Assembly (NCBI GenBank): GCA_965221445.1 | Contig: CBDCSF010000013.1 | Span: forward strand, 186,001 to 250,000 | Length of the DNA: 64,000 nt | Reading direction: 5' to 3' | Origin: MPNP01 sp965221445 | Lineage (GTDB): Bacteria; Pseudomonadota; Alphaproteobacteria; Rhodobacterales; Rhodobacteraceae | Part shown: positions 9,272 to 18,025 of the stretch, in pieces | Layout: each line of letters opens with the position of its first letter | Numbering within the stretch: the first letter of the stretch is position 1 | Made by a program: the position numbers and the translations under genes | The notes under the pieces: generated by a model | Database searches by the model: none | What the model saw: only the letters and a program-made list of their open reading frames with translations | Told to the model about the DNA's origin: nothing

Positions 9272-10867
9272 ATGATTTGGCAGGAATTGAAAAAAAGGAG
9301 TAGGGCATCTTCCTCTCGAAGGATTACATCCCTTTTTGAGGATAAAAAGGATCGTCTTTCAAATTTCACGATAGATTTCGATGGTTTGTATTTTGATTAC
9401 TCCAAGACCAACATTGACTTGCCAACAAAAAATCTTCTAATTCATTTAGCTAGTACCAGAAACGTTGGCCAATATCGCGAGCTCATGTTCACTGGTGAAC
9501 GAATAAATTTTACCGAAAACAGGCCAGTTCTTCATACTCTTGAACGGGACCTTGTCGGTCCAGATGTCCTACTTGATGGTCAGGCCATAAATAATGTTGT
9601 ACAAAAGGCAAAGGAAAAGTTCCTTCTTTTTGCTGAAGCCGTCAGATCAGGTCAGGTCCTGACAAGTGATTCATCCAGATTTACAGATGTTATCAACATT
9701 GGTATCGGAGGATCTGATCTAGGACCAAAGATGGTTACGAAAGCCCTAACTCCATACGTGGATGGCCCTAGAACCCATTTCCTCTCAAACATTGACGGAG
9801 CTCAGACATTTGATCTGACTAGGAATCTGGATCCTTCAAAAACATTGGTCATCATTGCTTCCAAGACCTTTACAACAATCGAAACCATGACAAACGCTAT
9901 TCAGCTAAAGAATTGGCTTTTGAACTCTGTGGGACCAGTTAAACTTGGTAATCACCTGTGTGCTATTTCCAATGCTGGAGAAAAATGCCTCGACTGGGGT
10001 ATTAGCAAAGATAGAATATTTACCTTTGGAGAATGGATAGGGGGAAGGTATTCCATTTGGTCGGCTATCGGGCTAAGTGTTGCCATTGCCATTGGTAAAC
10101 AAAATTTTGAGCATTTGCTTGAAGGTGGAAAAAGCCTGGATTATCATTTTCGGAAAACACCGATACCTAACAATCTTCCCATGATTCTTGCTTTGATTGG
10201 CATATGGCACAATCAAGTTTGTGGATATTCCACAAGGGCTGTCATTCCTTATGAAGAAAGAATGGAATTTTTTCCTGACTACCTCCAACAACTTGAAATG
10301 GAATCCAATGGCAAGATAACCAAAACTGACCTATCCGAAATAACAATACCATCCGGTCCAGTAATTTGGGGTGGAACCGGAACCAATGGTCAGCATGCAT
10401 ACTTCCAGCACCTTCATCAAAGTAACATTATTACCCCTTGTGAGTTTTTGGTTGGAGCCACGGGACACGAAACTGAACTACAAAAACATCATCATTATTT
10501 AGTTGCCAACTGTCTTGCTCAGTCCGAAGCTTTGATGTGCGGTACCGTTTTGGGAGAAGATAGTCAGGGGGACTCTAAACGACCTAACTATCGTAATTTT
10601 AAAGGAAATCGTCCTTCTACCACCTTGATGTACAAAATGCTTACCCCCTATGTACTTGGACAATTAATTGCCTTGTATGAGCATCGCGTCTTTGTCGAGG
10701 GAGTTATTCTAGGTATAAACAGTTTTGACCAGTGGGGTGTGGAGTTGGGTAAAGGATTGGCGCAACAAATATTTCCCTCAATCAATGACCGAAATCATAA
10801 TGGAACCGAATTCGGAAAATCTCTTAAGGGATTAATTGACCAAACCCATACCTTTCGTCGCGACTAG
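9272..10867 (+). CDS. pgi: Glucose-6-phosphate isomerase
   Basis: The 531-residue protein interconverts glucose 6-phosphate and fructose 6-phosphate. Visible signatures are NIGIGGSDLGPKM, SKTFTTIETM, GGRYSIWSAIGL, GTNGQHAYFQHLHQ and the C-terminal NSFDQWGVELGK, all standard for Pgi. It begins 6 bases after pgl, completing a three-gene unit that links glycolysis/gluconeogenesis to the oxidative pentose-phosphate or Entner-Doudoroff entry. No edd or eda gene is visible nearby. Confidence 0.96.
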   Translation: MIWQELKKRSRASSSRRITSLFEDKKDRLSNFTIDFDGLYFDYSKTNIDLPTKNLLIHLASTRNVGQYRELMFTGERINFTENRPVLHTLERDLVGPDVLLDGQAINNVVQKAKEKFLLFAEAVRSGQVLTSDSSRFTDVINIGIGGSDLGPKMVTKALTPYVDGPRTHFLSNIDGAQTFDLTRNLDPSKTLVIIASKTFTTIETMTNAIQLKNWLLNSVGPVKLGNHLCAISNAGEKCLDWGISKDRIFTFGEWIGGRYSIWSAIGLSVAIAIGKQNFEHLLEGGKSLDYHFRKTPIPNNLPMILALIGIWHNQVCGYSTRAVIPYEERMEFFPDYLQQLEMESNGKITKTDLSEITIPSGPVIWGGTGTNGQHAYFQHLHQSNIITPCEFLVGATGHETELQKHHHYLVANCLAQSEALMCGTVLGEDSQGDSKRPNYRNFKGNRPSTTLMYKMLTPYVLGQLIALYEHRVFVEGVILGINSFDQWGVELGKGLAQQIFPSINDRNHNGTEFGKSLKGLIDQTHTFRRD

Positions 10868-10871
10868 GTTG

Positions 10872-12911
10872 CTATCTTTTTCGTTGCCTTCGTTGTCGTC
10901 TTTTTCCAGTTCCAGCTAGATGATTATTGGTTGGTAACTGGACGACCTTGCTTAATTCGGGAAAATCATCCACCGCATGGGGAATAGCGTTGGCATTAAC
11001 AAAATGTTCTTGAAATTTTGGTTCTACAGCCGTTTCGATTTTTTCAATTTGAAAAACTGTTTCCTCAATTTCTTTTCTTGCCTGCAGGTTGCATAAACCA
11101 ATTCTGGCGCCTGTACCCGCTGCGTTTCCAGATGAAACAACCTTTTCCAATTCACAATCGGGTATCATTCCCAAAACCATGGCATGTTTGGTTGATATGT
11201 GTGATCCAAAGGCACCTGCCAGTACGATTCGGTCAACTTTGGAAGTGCCAAAATTGTCCATGAGCAATTTTGCTCCTGCATAGAGGGCTGATTTGGCAAG
11301 TTGAATGGCTCGAACATCATTCTGGGTAACCATAATGGGAGGAGTTCCGGCTTCTGTTTCCTGATAAAGGACATACGAATAGGTCCTGCCATCAGCAACA
11401 ATCCTGTCTGTATCCAAAGCTTCTGGAGATCCAATAAGACCTGATTGGTCAATTATGCCAGCCATCCGCATTTCGGCAATTGCTTCAATTATCCCGGATC
11501 CACAAATTCCATTGACACCTGTGTTCAGTACAACATTATTGAAACCTTCTTCATCTGACCACAAATCGCTGCCGATTACTTTAAAGCGAGGGATCCTTGA
11601 ATTGGGATCAATGGATACTCTTTCTATCGACCCTGGTGACGCCCTTTGTCCGGAAGAAATTTGTGCACCTTCAAACGCTGGACCCGTGGGTGAAGAGCAT
11701 GCCAATACCCTGCTTTGATCACCAAAAATGATTTCAGCGTTAGTTCCAACATCAACAATCAGAACCATGTCTTTAGATTTTTGAGGTTCCTCCGTAAGGA
11801 TAACACCTGCAGCATCAGCTCCCACATGCCCAGCGACGCATGGGAATAAATATACTGGTGTAGAAAATTCCAGTGAAGTCAGATCCAGGTCCGAAGCTAT
11901 CAGGCTTAAGGACGAAGAAACGGCCAGGGCAAAAGGTGCTTGGCCCAATTCGACCGGGTCAATCCCCAACAACAAATGATGCATGACAGGGTTACAAACA
12001 ATAACAACATCCAAAATTGAACTTAAAGGGACATTATTGTTGCCTGCTATGGTTTCAAAAACCGAATTTAAACCTTCTCTTGCTGCTTCTGTCAGCTCCC
12101 TGTCACCTCCTTGATTCATCATTGAATAGGAAACCCTGCTCATCAAATCTTCGCCAAACCTGATCTGGGGATTCATTATGCCGGCGGAATCCAATACCGA
12201 ACCGTCTCTAAGGTCACAAAGGTGCACAGCGATTGTAGTTGAACCTAAATCTATCGCCAAACCAAAAATAGGGTCTTCATACAACCCGGCCCAAACCCTG
12301 GTTATCTTGTATCCTTCACTTTTATGATCCTGCCATAACGCAAGGGTGATGCCAAAATTTTCTTTCCTTAAAATTTTTTGGAGGGTTCGAAGTTGGCTGA
12401 TACATATGGTAACATTCTCTATGCCCCATTGTTCCTTCAGTGCCTTCTGTACCCTCTCAAGATCACCCTCTGGTTTATGCATGTCGGGTTGCTGGACTTC
12501 AACGAAATATAAGCGGGTAGTGGGATCCATGGTAACTGCCCGTGCATCGGCATCTTTTCGTACAACCTGCTTATGGACCTGTGATTCTGCTGGAACATCA
12601 ACGATGATATCGCCCAAAATCTGTGCCTGGCATCCTAATCGTCGTCCCTTCTTTAATCCCCGTACCCGGTCGTATCTCTCCTCAATTGAATTCCATTCGG
12701 AAAGCGATGCCTCTGATGATTCTATTTGGTATTTAGGAAAGGACCCAAAAGAGGGAGTAATCTGGCACCTGGAACAAATACCTCGTCCACCACAAACACT
12801 ATCCAGATCAACGCCCAACTTCCGGGCAGCTGCCAAGACAGGTGTCCCAACGGGAAACCTTCCTCTTTTTCCTGAAGGGGAAAAAACTATCAAGGGATCT
12901 GGATTATTCAC
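10872..12911 (-). CDS. RACo-type corrinoid-activating ferredoxin/ASKHA protein (DUF4445)
   Basis: The 679-residue protein has an N-terminal 2Fe-2S ferredoxin domain with C40, C46 and C49 (CGGRGICSRC) and C94 (RRLGCQAQ), then an ASKHA-type ATPase domain with DLGSTTIAVHL, LIVDVGTNAEI and VNGICGSGIIEA. This architecture is that of reductive activators of corrinoid proteins (RACo, related to RamA), which use ATP to reduce Co(II) corrinoids back to Co(I) after accidental oxidation. The downstream position in a cluster with a methyltetrahydrofolate methyltransferase and a MetF-like reductase supports this role. The start GTG 12911 places the ferredoxin domain correctly. The C-terminal tail ends in a basic RRQRRQRKR run. 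Confidence 0.88.
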   Translation of the reverse strand: MNNPDPLIVFSPSGKRGRFPVGTPVLAAARKLGVDLDSVCGGRGICSRCQITPSFGSFPKYQIESSEASLSEWNSIEERYDRVRGLKKGRRLGCQAQILGDIIVDVPAESQVHKQVVRKDADARAVTMDPTTRLYFVEVQQPDMHKPEGDLERVQKALKEQWGIENVTICISQLRTLQKILRKENFGITLALWQDHKSEGYKITRVWAGLYEDPIFGLAIDLGSTTIAVHLCDLRDGSVLDSAGIMNPQIRFGEDLMSRVSYSMMNQGGDRELTEAAREGLNSVFETIAGNNNVPLSSILDVVIVCNPVMHHLLLGIDPVELGQAPFALAVSSSLSLIASDLDLTSLEFSTPVYLFPCVAGHVGADAAGVILTEEPQKSKDMVLIVDVGTNAEIIFGDQSRVLACSSPTGPAFEGAQISSGQRASPGSIERVSIDPNSRIPRFKVIGSDLWSDEEGFNNVVLNTGVNGICGSGIIEAIAEMRMAGIIDQSGLIGSPEALDTDRIVADGRTYSYVLYQETEAGTPPIMVTQNDVRAIQLAKSALYAGAKLLMDNFGTSKVDRIVLAGAFGSHISTKHAMVLGMIPDCELEKVVSSGNAAGTGARIGLCNLQARKEIEETVFQIEKIETAVEPKFQEHFVNANAIPHAVDDFPELSKVVQLPTNNHLAGTGKRRQRRQRKR

Positions 12912-12953
12912 AGTTCCATTCTCGTTTTATTTGGGTTGAAATTGACCCACTGA

Positions 12954-13874
12954 TTATTCTCTTCTCCTTCTTCGTCTTGTACGGACTCGGATAGAGGATG
13001 ATTCTCGATCGGTGGGGGCGTTGAATTTAATCCATTGCCCACCGTTAGCGTCTCTCCCAGTCAGCAGGTTGGCAGCTCTGATGGCATCCATTTCCAACTG
13101 GCGGGTTGGATTCATAATTGCTGATGTCAATCCCGAAGCTATAGCCATCGGTAAGAAGGTTGCATTAATTGAATGTCTGTTTGGAAGCCCAAACGAAATA
13201 TTTGATGCACCACAAGTTGTATTTACATGCAATTCCTCCTGTAACCTTCGAACCAGCCGGAACACTTGGTTGCCTGCACTTGCCATAGCTCCTATTGGCA
13301 TTACAAGGGGATCAACAACTATATCGTTGGAAGGTATACCGATATCAGAAGCCCTCTCGACAATTTTCTTGGCTACAGCAAAACGGACATCCGGGTCTGT
13401 AGAAATTCCTGTATCGTCATTGGAGATAGCGACAACTGGCACATTATACTTTTTTATCAGTGGCAGGATTTGTTCCAATCTCTCTTCCTCGCCTGTGACG
13501 GAATTCACCAGTGGTCTTCCTTCGCAGACCTCCAGCCCTGCTGCCAATGCTTCGGGAACCGAACTGTCGATACATATTGGTACATCTACAAGCCCCTGAA
13601 CCAACTTTATCAATTTTTTGAGAAGGGGAGGTTCAGTTTCGTTTGGATTTGGGTTGGAATTATAAACAACCCCGGCATTAACATCCAGCATATTAGCACC
13701 ACATTTAACCTGTTGGATGGCATCCTTTTCAACAGTTGAAAAATCTCCAGCTTCTAATTCTGTTGCCAGGATTTTCCGACCAGTCGGATTAATTCTCTCA
13801 CCAATAACACAAAATGGTTTATCAAAACCGATTATTGTCGTCCTGGATTTTGATTCTACAATTGTCCTTTGCAA
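12954..13874 (-). CDS. Methyltetrahydrofolate:corrinoid methyltransferase (pterin-binding domain)
   Basis: The protein of about 306 residues is a DHPS-like pterin-binding TIM barrel of the MetH/AcsE/MtgA type: FCVIGERINPTGRK near the N-terminus, ANMLDVNAG, PICIDSS, PLVNSVTGE and the late NISFGLPNR. Such enzymes move a methyl group between tetrahydrofolate and a cobalamin-bearing corrinoid protein. No corrinoid-binding domain is fused. TTG 13874 is preferred to TTG 13889 because GGGAGGG lies about 6 bases upstream and the product then starts in the family style (QRTIVES). The C-terminus is basic (RVRTRRRRRR), as in the neighbouring RACo protein. It sits 12 bases from the metF-like gene. Confidence 0.87.
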   Translation of the reverse strand: MQRTIVESKSRTTIIGFDKPFCVIGERINPTGRKILATELEAGDFSTVEKDAIQQVKCGANMLDVNAGVVYNSNPNPNETEPPLLKKLIKLVQGLVDVPICIDSSVPEALAAGLEVCEGRPLVNSVTGEEERLEQILPLIKKYNVPVVAISNDDTGISTDPDVRFAVAKKIVERASDIGIPSNDIVVDPLVMPIGAMASAGNQVFRLVRRLQEELHVNTTCGASNISFGLPNRHSINATFLPMAIASGLTSAIMNPTRQLEMDAIRAANLLTGRDANGGQWIKFNAPTDRESSSIRVRTRRRRRRE

Positions 13875-13901
13875 CTGACGCCCTCCCAAAACAAAGGTTA
13901 A

Positions 13902-14765
13902 TTAATAATTTCCCTTTATCCAATTCGATGTTGCTTGAATACCCCCCAGCGGAAAAAAATGGATACCTTTAATCCGGTTATTGGGCTGTGAAGCCAGAAT
14001 ATCATTTACTTGTCGCAAAACATCTGTTGGTTCGAAAGGTTTTAGCAATTTAGATATATCTCTTGCCCGTTTTTTAAGAATTTTTAGGGAAGGACCAACT
14101 CCACAAGCGAGTGAAAATTTAATCAGGGTTTGCAGTTTGGCAGGTCCCGCTACACCTATGAATACGGGGAGATCAATTCCCATCTCATTTATTCGATTGG
14201 CCCAATTGATCACTACCCTACCATCAAAAGAAAATTGAGTGACCAGAGCAACCTTGGCATCTGTATGACTGGAATAGTCTTTCTTGCACACCAAGGCCTT
14301 GTCAACATTTACTGTACCGCCTTTTGAATCAATATCCGCATTTCCTTCTGGATGGCCAGCAAAATGAAGGTGCTTGAAGCCGTATTTGTCCAGTAATCCT
14401 GTTTGCAATAACGCCATTGAACTATCAAAGTCGCCGTAAGTCTCTCTAGCTCCTCCGGCAAGTACCAAGGCAGAATCTACCCCGGCCTCATCACGATATT
14501 TTGCAAGGATGGTTTCAAGTTCTTGCCTATTCTTTATAGTTCTCGCAGTAATATGAGGCATGGCTGAGAAACCTTCATTTTTGATTCTTTTGGCTGTATC
14601 CAACATATCACTGATTGGTGTTCCCTCAATGTGGGCAATGTAGATTAACGTTTCCTGAGCAAACAATTCATTGAAATTGCTGATCTTTGAGGCTGTTTTG
14701 GGCATTACCTCTATGGAATAACCCTGAAGAAGATCACACAATCCGGATTTAAAATATTTAGTCAA
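13902..14765 (-). CDS. MetF-like methylenetetrahydrofolate reductase
   Basis: The 287-residue protein resembles the flavin TIM-barrel MetF family: SIEVMPKTASKI, IAHIEGTP, MPHITART, VLAGGARETYGDF, HFAGHPEGN and PVFIGVAGPAKL. MetF interconverts 5,10-methylene- and 5-methyl-tetrahydrofolate, the folate that the adjacent pterin methyltransferase would use or make. The sequence differs enough from housekeeping MetF that it is best seen as the paralogue belonging to this cluster. TTG 14765 is chosen because family members extend upstream of the inner ATG 14705, which also has an AGAGG upstream and remains possible. Confidence 0.82.
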   Translation of the reverse strand: MTKYFKSGLCDLLQGYSIEVMPKTASKISNFNELFAQETLIYIAHIEGTPISDMLDTAKRIKNEGFSAMPHITARTIKNRQELETILAKYRDEAGVDSALVLAGGARETYGDFDSSMALLQTGLLDKYGFKHLHFAGHPEGNADIDSKGGTVNVDKALVCKKDYSSHTDAKVALVTQFSFDGRVVINWANRINEMGIDLPVFIGVAGPAKLQTLIKFSLACGVGPSLKILKKRARDISKLLKPFEPTDVLRQVNDILASQPNNRIKGIHFFPLGGIQATSNWIKGNY

Positions 14766-14806
14766 CTAAATTTATCCTCTTCAAAATTACGCAAATGCAA
14801 GAATAT

Positions 14807-15112
14807 TTAATTGGAAGCATCCCAGCCGTTATTTGCAATTAAGGTCTTCAATTTTTTGTTATCAAAGCCATCTTCTATACTATTGGCTACATTCCGGGCA
14901 ATTTCATCTGGTAATCCTTCCATGATGCCTTTTGACATTTTCCGCCATTCGGCCAGATAGTTATCAGTACCAATCATACCGGTTTTCATGGCACATCGGT
15001 CTATCGCCTTTTCAAATCTTTCGGTAAGTTGTACCTTGCTGGCACGCCGTCCTTTTCCCACAATAATCTGGGCGGGAATATCTCTCCAGTAAACAACAAC
15101 TACTTCAGGCAT
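14807..15112 (-). CDS. 'Virulence factor' family small protein (PF13769-like)
   Basis: This 101-residue protein begins VVVYWRDIPAQIIVGKGRR and continues with RFEKAIDRCAMKTGM and YLAEWRK, resembling the small proteins named 'virulence factor' that accompany RACo/MetF/pterin-methyltransferase genes in alphaproteobacteria (recalled association, not searched). Function is unknown; the single cysteine (C39) lies in the RCAMKTGM segment. It is the first gene of the four-gene minus-strand cluster, with a GGGAG Shine-Dalgarno in front of ATG 15112, so the cluster promoter should lie in 15113-15231. Confidence 0.7.
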   Translation of the reverse strand: MPEVVVVYWRDIPAQIIVGKGRRASKVQLTERFEKAIDRCAMKTGMIGTDNYLAEWRKMSKGIMEGLPDEIARNVANSIEDGFDNKKLKTLIANNGWDASN

Positions 15113-15231
15113 AAAATCTCCCAGCTATACCAACCACTAAATTGCTACTTTGAAATTAATTGAAACAGATTCCCAATCAAAGTTGTATCAAGTAGAATTT
15201 CAATAAGACAAAGAAACAAAAGTGTAAAAAA

Positions 15232-15909
15232 ATGCGTGGCCAAAGAGACCTACATATCAAAGTTAAGACGGCAAAGGGAAGGAAATTAAGTTCAACCCGG
15301 TGGTTGGCCAGACAGTTAAACGACCCCTACGTTAAACTAGCTAGGGAAGAGGGCTTGAAATCAAGGGCTGCCTACAAATTAAGTCAGTTGGATGATAAGT
15401 TCAGGTTTCTCCAACCGGGAAAAATAATTTTGGACTTGGGTTCTGTCCCCGGCGGCTGGTCCCAGATAGCAGCCTCAAGGACAAATTCAAATAAACTGGA
15501 TTTGAAACAAAAAGTAGGTAGAGTGATTGCCCTGGATATAAATGAAATGGATCCTATACCTGGAGTAGATTTCATCCAGGCAGATATACTTTCCTTGGAT
15601 ATGGAAAACCTTGAACTCCCTCAGACTAAGTTTGATGTGGTCCTGTCTGATATGGCTGCACCCTCAACTGGGCACAAACAGACAGACCATCTCAGGATTA
15701 TTTCCTTATGTGAGATGGCCTTCGAAATTGCCAGGGAGTGTCTTACCCAGGAAGGGGTTTTTGTTTCCAAAGTTCTTGAGGGTGGCGCCGGGTCTGAATT
15801 GCAGAGGGAACTGAAATCAAACTTTTCTACTGTAAAAACCGTAAAGCCCAGTGCCAGTCGAAAAGATAGTTCCGAAAAGTATATTGTGGCCCTAGGTTTT
15901 CGTGGATAA
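15232..15909 (+). CDS. rlmE: 23S rRNA (uridine-2'-O)-methyltransferase RlmE/FtsJ
   Basis: The 225-residue protein is the heat-shock methyltransferase that methylates U2552 of 23S rRNA late in 50S assembly. It shows SRAAYKLSQLDDKF, the SAM-binding LDLGSVPGGWSQ, VLSDMAAPSTGHKQTDH and the C-terminal KPSASRKDSSEKY, which together carry the K-D-K-E catalytic set. The SAM loop reads SVPGG where AAPGG is usual, a mild change. It is divergent from the one-carbon cluster. Confidence 0.93.
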   Translation: MRGQRDLHIKVKTAKGRKLSSTRWLARQLNDPYVKLAREEGLKSRAAYKLSQLDDKFRFLQPGKIILDLGSVPGGWSQIAASRTNSNKLDLKQKVGRVIALDINEMDPIPGVDFIQADILSLDMENLELPQTKFDVVLSDMAAPSTGHKQTDHLRIISLCEMAFEIARECLTQEGVFVSKVLEGGAGSELQRELKSNFSTVKTVKPSASRKDSSEKYIVALGFRG

Positions 15910-16046
15910 GCCATTTTAGTTAGGGCATGGAAGATCTCTTCAATCGAGTATGTTTTTGGGAATCGGATGGTTTATATCTTATAGTTTTGTACCAACGGTA
16001 TTATTTGATTATTGATTGAAGGTTCAATGACAAAAAGGATGAATAA

Positions 16047-16874
16047 ATGACACGAATTTCTTCCAGTATGATTGGAGAATATAAAATTACTATATTAAAC
16101 GATGGTGGAACGGAGTTTGATTTTGACCTTTTTCCAGATACAGAGGAACAGGAATTAAAAAATCTTTTGGGAAACTCTGAGGAGAATAAACTTCCTACCA
16201 GATTTAACGTATGTTTAATCGAAACCAGGGATGAAAAAATTCTTGTTGATGCAGGAGTAGGCAATGCCTTTGGCCCCGTAGCCGGCTATTTGCCCGAGGC
16301 ATTCAAGGAAGTGGGGATTGAACCTGATGAAATCCAAAAACTTGTCGTTTCTCACCTGCATCCTGACCATATATGCGGTTCTTGGGATGAGGAGGGGAAT
16401 CCTGTTTTCCAAAATGCTGAAGTGATAATGTCAGAGACAGAATACAACTTTTGGACAAATGAAGGTAATTTCAAGTCAGGCGAGGAACCACTGGCATCTT
16501 GGTTACCCGTTGCCAAAGACTTTTTGAAAATTTACGGTGACAAAATTAGCACGAAGAATCCATCGGGTGAAATTGTTTCGGGAGTTTCCTTCCATGATTT
16601 ACCTGGTCATACTCCAGGCCATAGCGGGATTTTGGTAGACTCTGGGGGCAAACAGTTTTTATATTCATCGGATTTGGTAGTAATTGAAGACATTCAACTG
16701 CAAATACCAGAGGCACGCTTCGCGTTTGATTTTGACAAGGAGCAGGCAGCAAAAACCAGGGTAACCTGCCTTGATATGTTGGCTACAGACCAAATACTCT
16801 TTTCCGGTGGACATATCCATGGACCCAAAATCTGTAATGTAGTATCCTCATCTGGAGGATATAAACTGAATTAA
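16047..16874 (+). CDS. MBL-fold hydrolase (lactonase / methyl-parathion-hydrolase-like)
   Basis: The 275-residue metallo-beta-lactamase-fold protein has the di-zinc motif SHLHPDHICG, the third histidine region HTPGHSG, the bridging aspartate in SSDLVV and a final GGHIHGP histidine. The N-terminal arrangement, with a long strand region before ILVDAGVGN, is like quorum-quenching lactonases and methyl parathion hydrolase-type esterases. The substrate is not predictable. It precedes recA by 55 bases but is unlikely to be functionally linked. Confidence 0.8.
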   Translation: MTRISSSMIGEYKITILNDGGTEFDFDLFPDTEEQELKNLLGNSEENKLPTRFNVCLIETRDEKILVDAGVGNAFGPVAGYLPEAFKEVGIEPDEIQKLVVSHLHPDHICGSWDEEGNPVFQNAEVIMSETEYNFWTNEGNFKSGEEPLASWLPVAKDFLKIYGDKISTKNPSGEIVSGVSFHDLPGHTPGHSGILVDSGGKQFLYSSDLVVIEDIQLQIPEARFAFDFDKEQAAKTRVTCLDMLATDQILFSGGHIHGPKICNVVSSSGGYKLN

Positions 16875-16929
16875 CTCAGGTCCACTGAACACCAAAAGCC
16901 AAATTGCCTAAGAAAAAAAGGATATATTA

Positions 16930-17934
16930 ATGGAAAAAAATAAAGCACTTGATGCTGCCATAAGCCAAATTGAAAGAAATTTTGGCAAGGGTTCAATCAT
17001 GAAACTTGGCCAGGATAAAACAACCCAGGAGGTTGAGGCGACCTCGACAGGTTCCCTTGGCTTGGATATTGCGCTTGGTATAGGTGGGTTGCCCAAGGGG
17101 AGAATTGTTGAGATCTATGGGCCGGAGGCATCCGGCAAGACCACCCTTACCTTACAGGTAATTGCAGAAGAACAAAAGAAGGGCGGTATAGCTGCTTTTG
17201 TGGATGCCGAACATGCACTTGATCCTGTCTATGCCAGAAAACTGGGGGTTGATATTGATGAGTTGTTGATTTCCCAACCCGACACTGGTGAGCAGGCTCT
17301 GGAAATAACCGATACCTTAATCCGATCGGGAGCAGTATCAGTCGTTGTTATTGATTCTGTTGCTGCCCTAACTCCCAAGTCAGAGCTGGAAGGGGAAATG
17401 GGTGATTCACAGGTAGGTGTACAAGCCCGTTTGATGAGCCAGGCCATGAGAAAATTGACCGGTTCCATAAACCGCTCGAATTGTATGGTTATTTTTATCA
17501 ATCAGATCAGAATGAAAATTGGTGTTATGTTCGGGTCCCCGGAGACAACGACTGGAGGAAACGCCCTGAAATTCTATTCCTCCGTAAGGCTTGATATCAG
17601 GCGGATAGGTGCAATCAAGGTCCGTGATGAGATCGTTGGTAGTTCAACCAGGGTGAAGGTTGTTAAAAACAAACTTGCACCTCCTTTCAAGCAAGTTGAA
17701 TTTGATATTCTATACGGTGAGGGGATATCAAAGGGCGGCGAAATAATTGATCTGGGTGTCAAACACGATATAGTGGAGAAATCAGGTTCCTGGTATTCCT
17801 ATAAAGATGAAAGAATGGCTCAGGGTAGGGTAAACGCTATCAACTTCTTAAAAGAGTATCCTGAAATTTCTACCGAGATTGAAAACAAAATCAGGCAGAT
17901 TTGTGGACTAAATCAGGAAACTGATCAAAGTTAG
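16930..17934 (+). CDS. recA: Recombinase RecA
   Basis: The 334-residue DNA strand-exchange and LexA co-protease protein is complete: Walker A GPEASGKTT, FVDAEHALDPVYA, the L1 region, NQIRMKIGVMFGSPETTTGGNALKF (L2) and SVRLDIRR are all standard. It is slightly shorter than E. coli RecA, with a reduced acidic tail. An AAGGA Shine-Dalgarno lies about 8 bases before ATG 16930. No alphaproteobacterial GTTC-N7-GTTC LexA box is visible in the 55-base leader, so SOS control, if any, would have to act further upstream. Confidence 0.98.
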   Translation: MEKNKALDAAISQIERNFGKGSIMKLGQDKTTQEVEATSTGSLGLDIALGIGGLPKGRIVEIYGPEASGKTTLTLQVIAEEQKKGGIAAFVDAEHALDPVYARKLGVDIDELLISQPDTGEQALEITDTLIRSGAVSVVVIDSVAALTPKSELEGEMGDSQVGVQARLMSQAMRKLTGSINRSNCMVIFINQIRMKIGVMFGSPETTTGGNALKFYSSVRLDIRRIGAIKVRDEIVGSSTRVKVVKNKLAPPFKQVEFDILYGEGISKGGEIIDLGVKHDIVEKSGSWYSYKDERMAQGRVNAINFLKEYPEISTEIENKIRQICGLNQETDQS

Positions 17935-18025
17935 TTTTTACCAAACAAATACCCCTTAACCGGTTGAGTGTACCTAATTTCTGGAAAACATAGACACATA
18001 GGGCATCAAGATAAATCAGATCAAC

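Noticed and set aside
15113..15231. Possible riboswitch ahead of the one-carbon cluster
   Set aside because: No SAM-, folate- or cobalamin-riboswitch core was recognised in the short leader; only a Shine-Dalgarno is clear.
16875..16929. LexA box upstream of recA
   Set aside because: No GTTC-N7-GTTC or its complement is seen in the gap.
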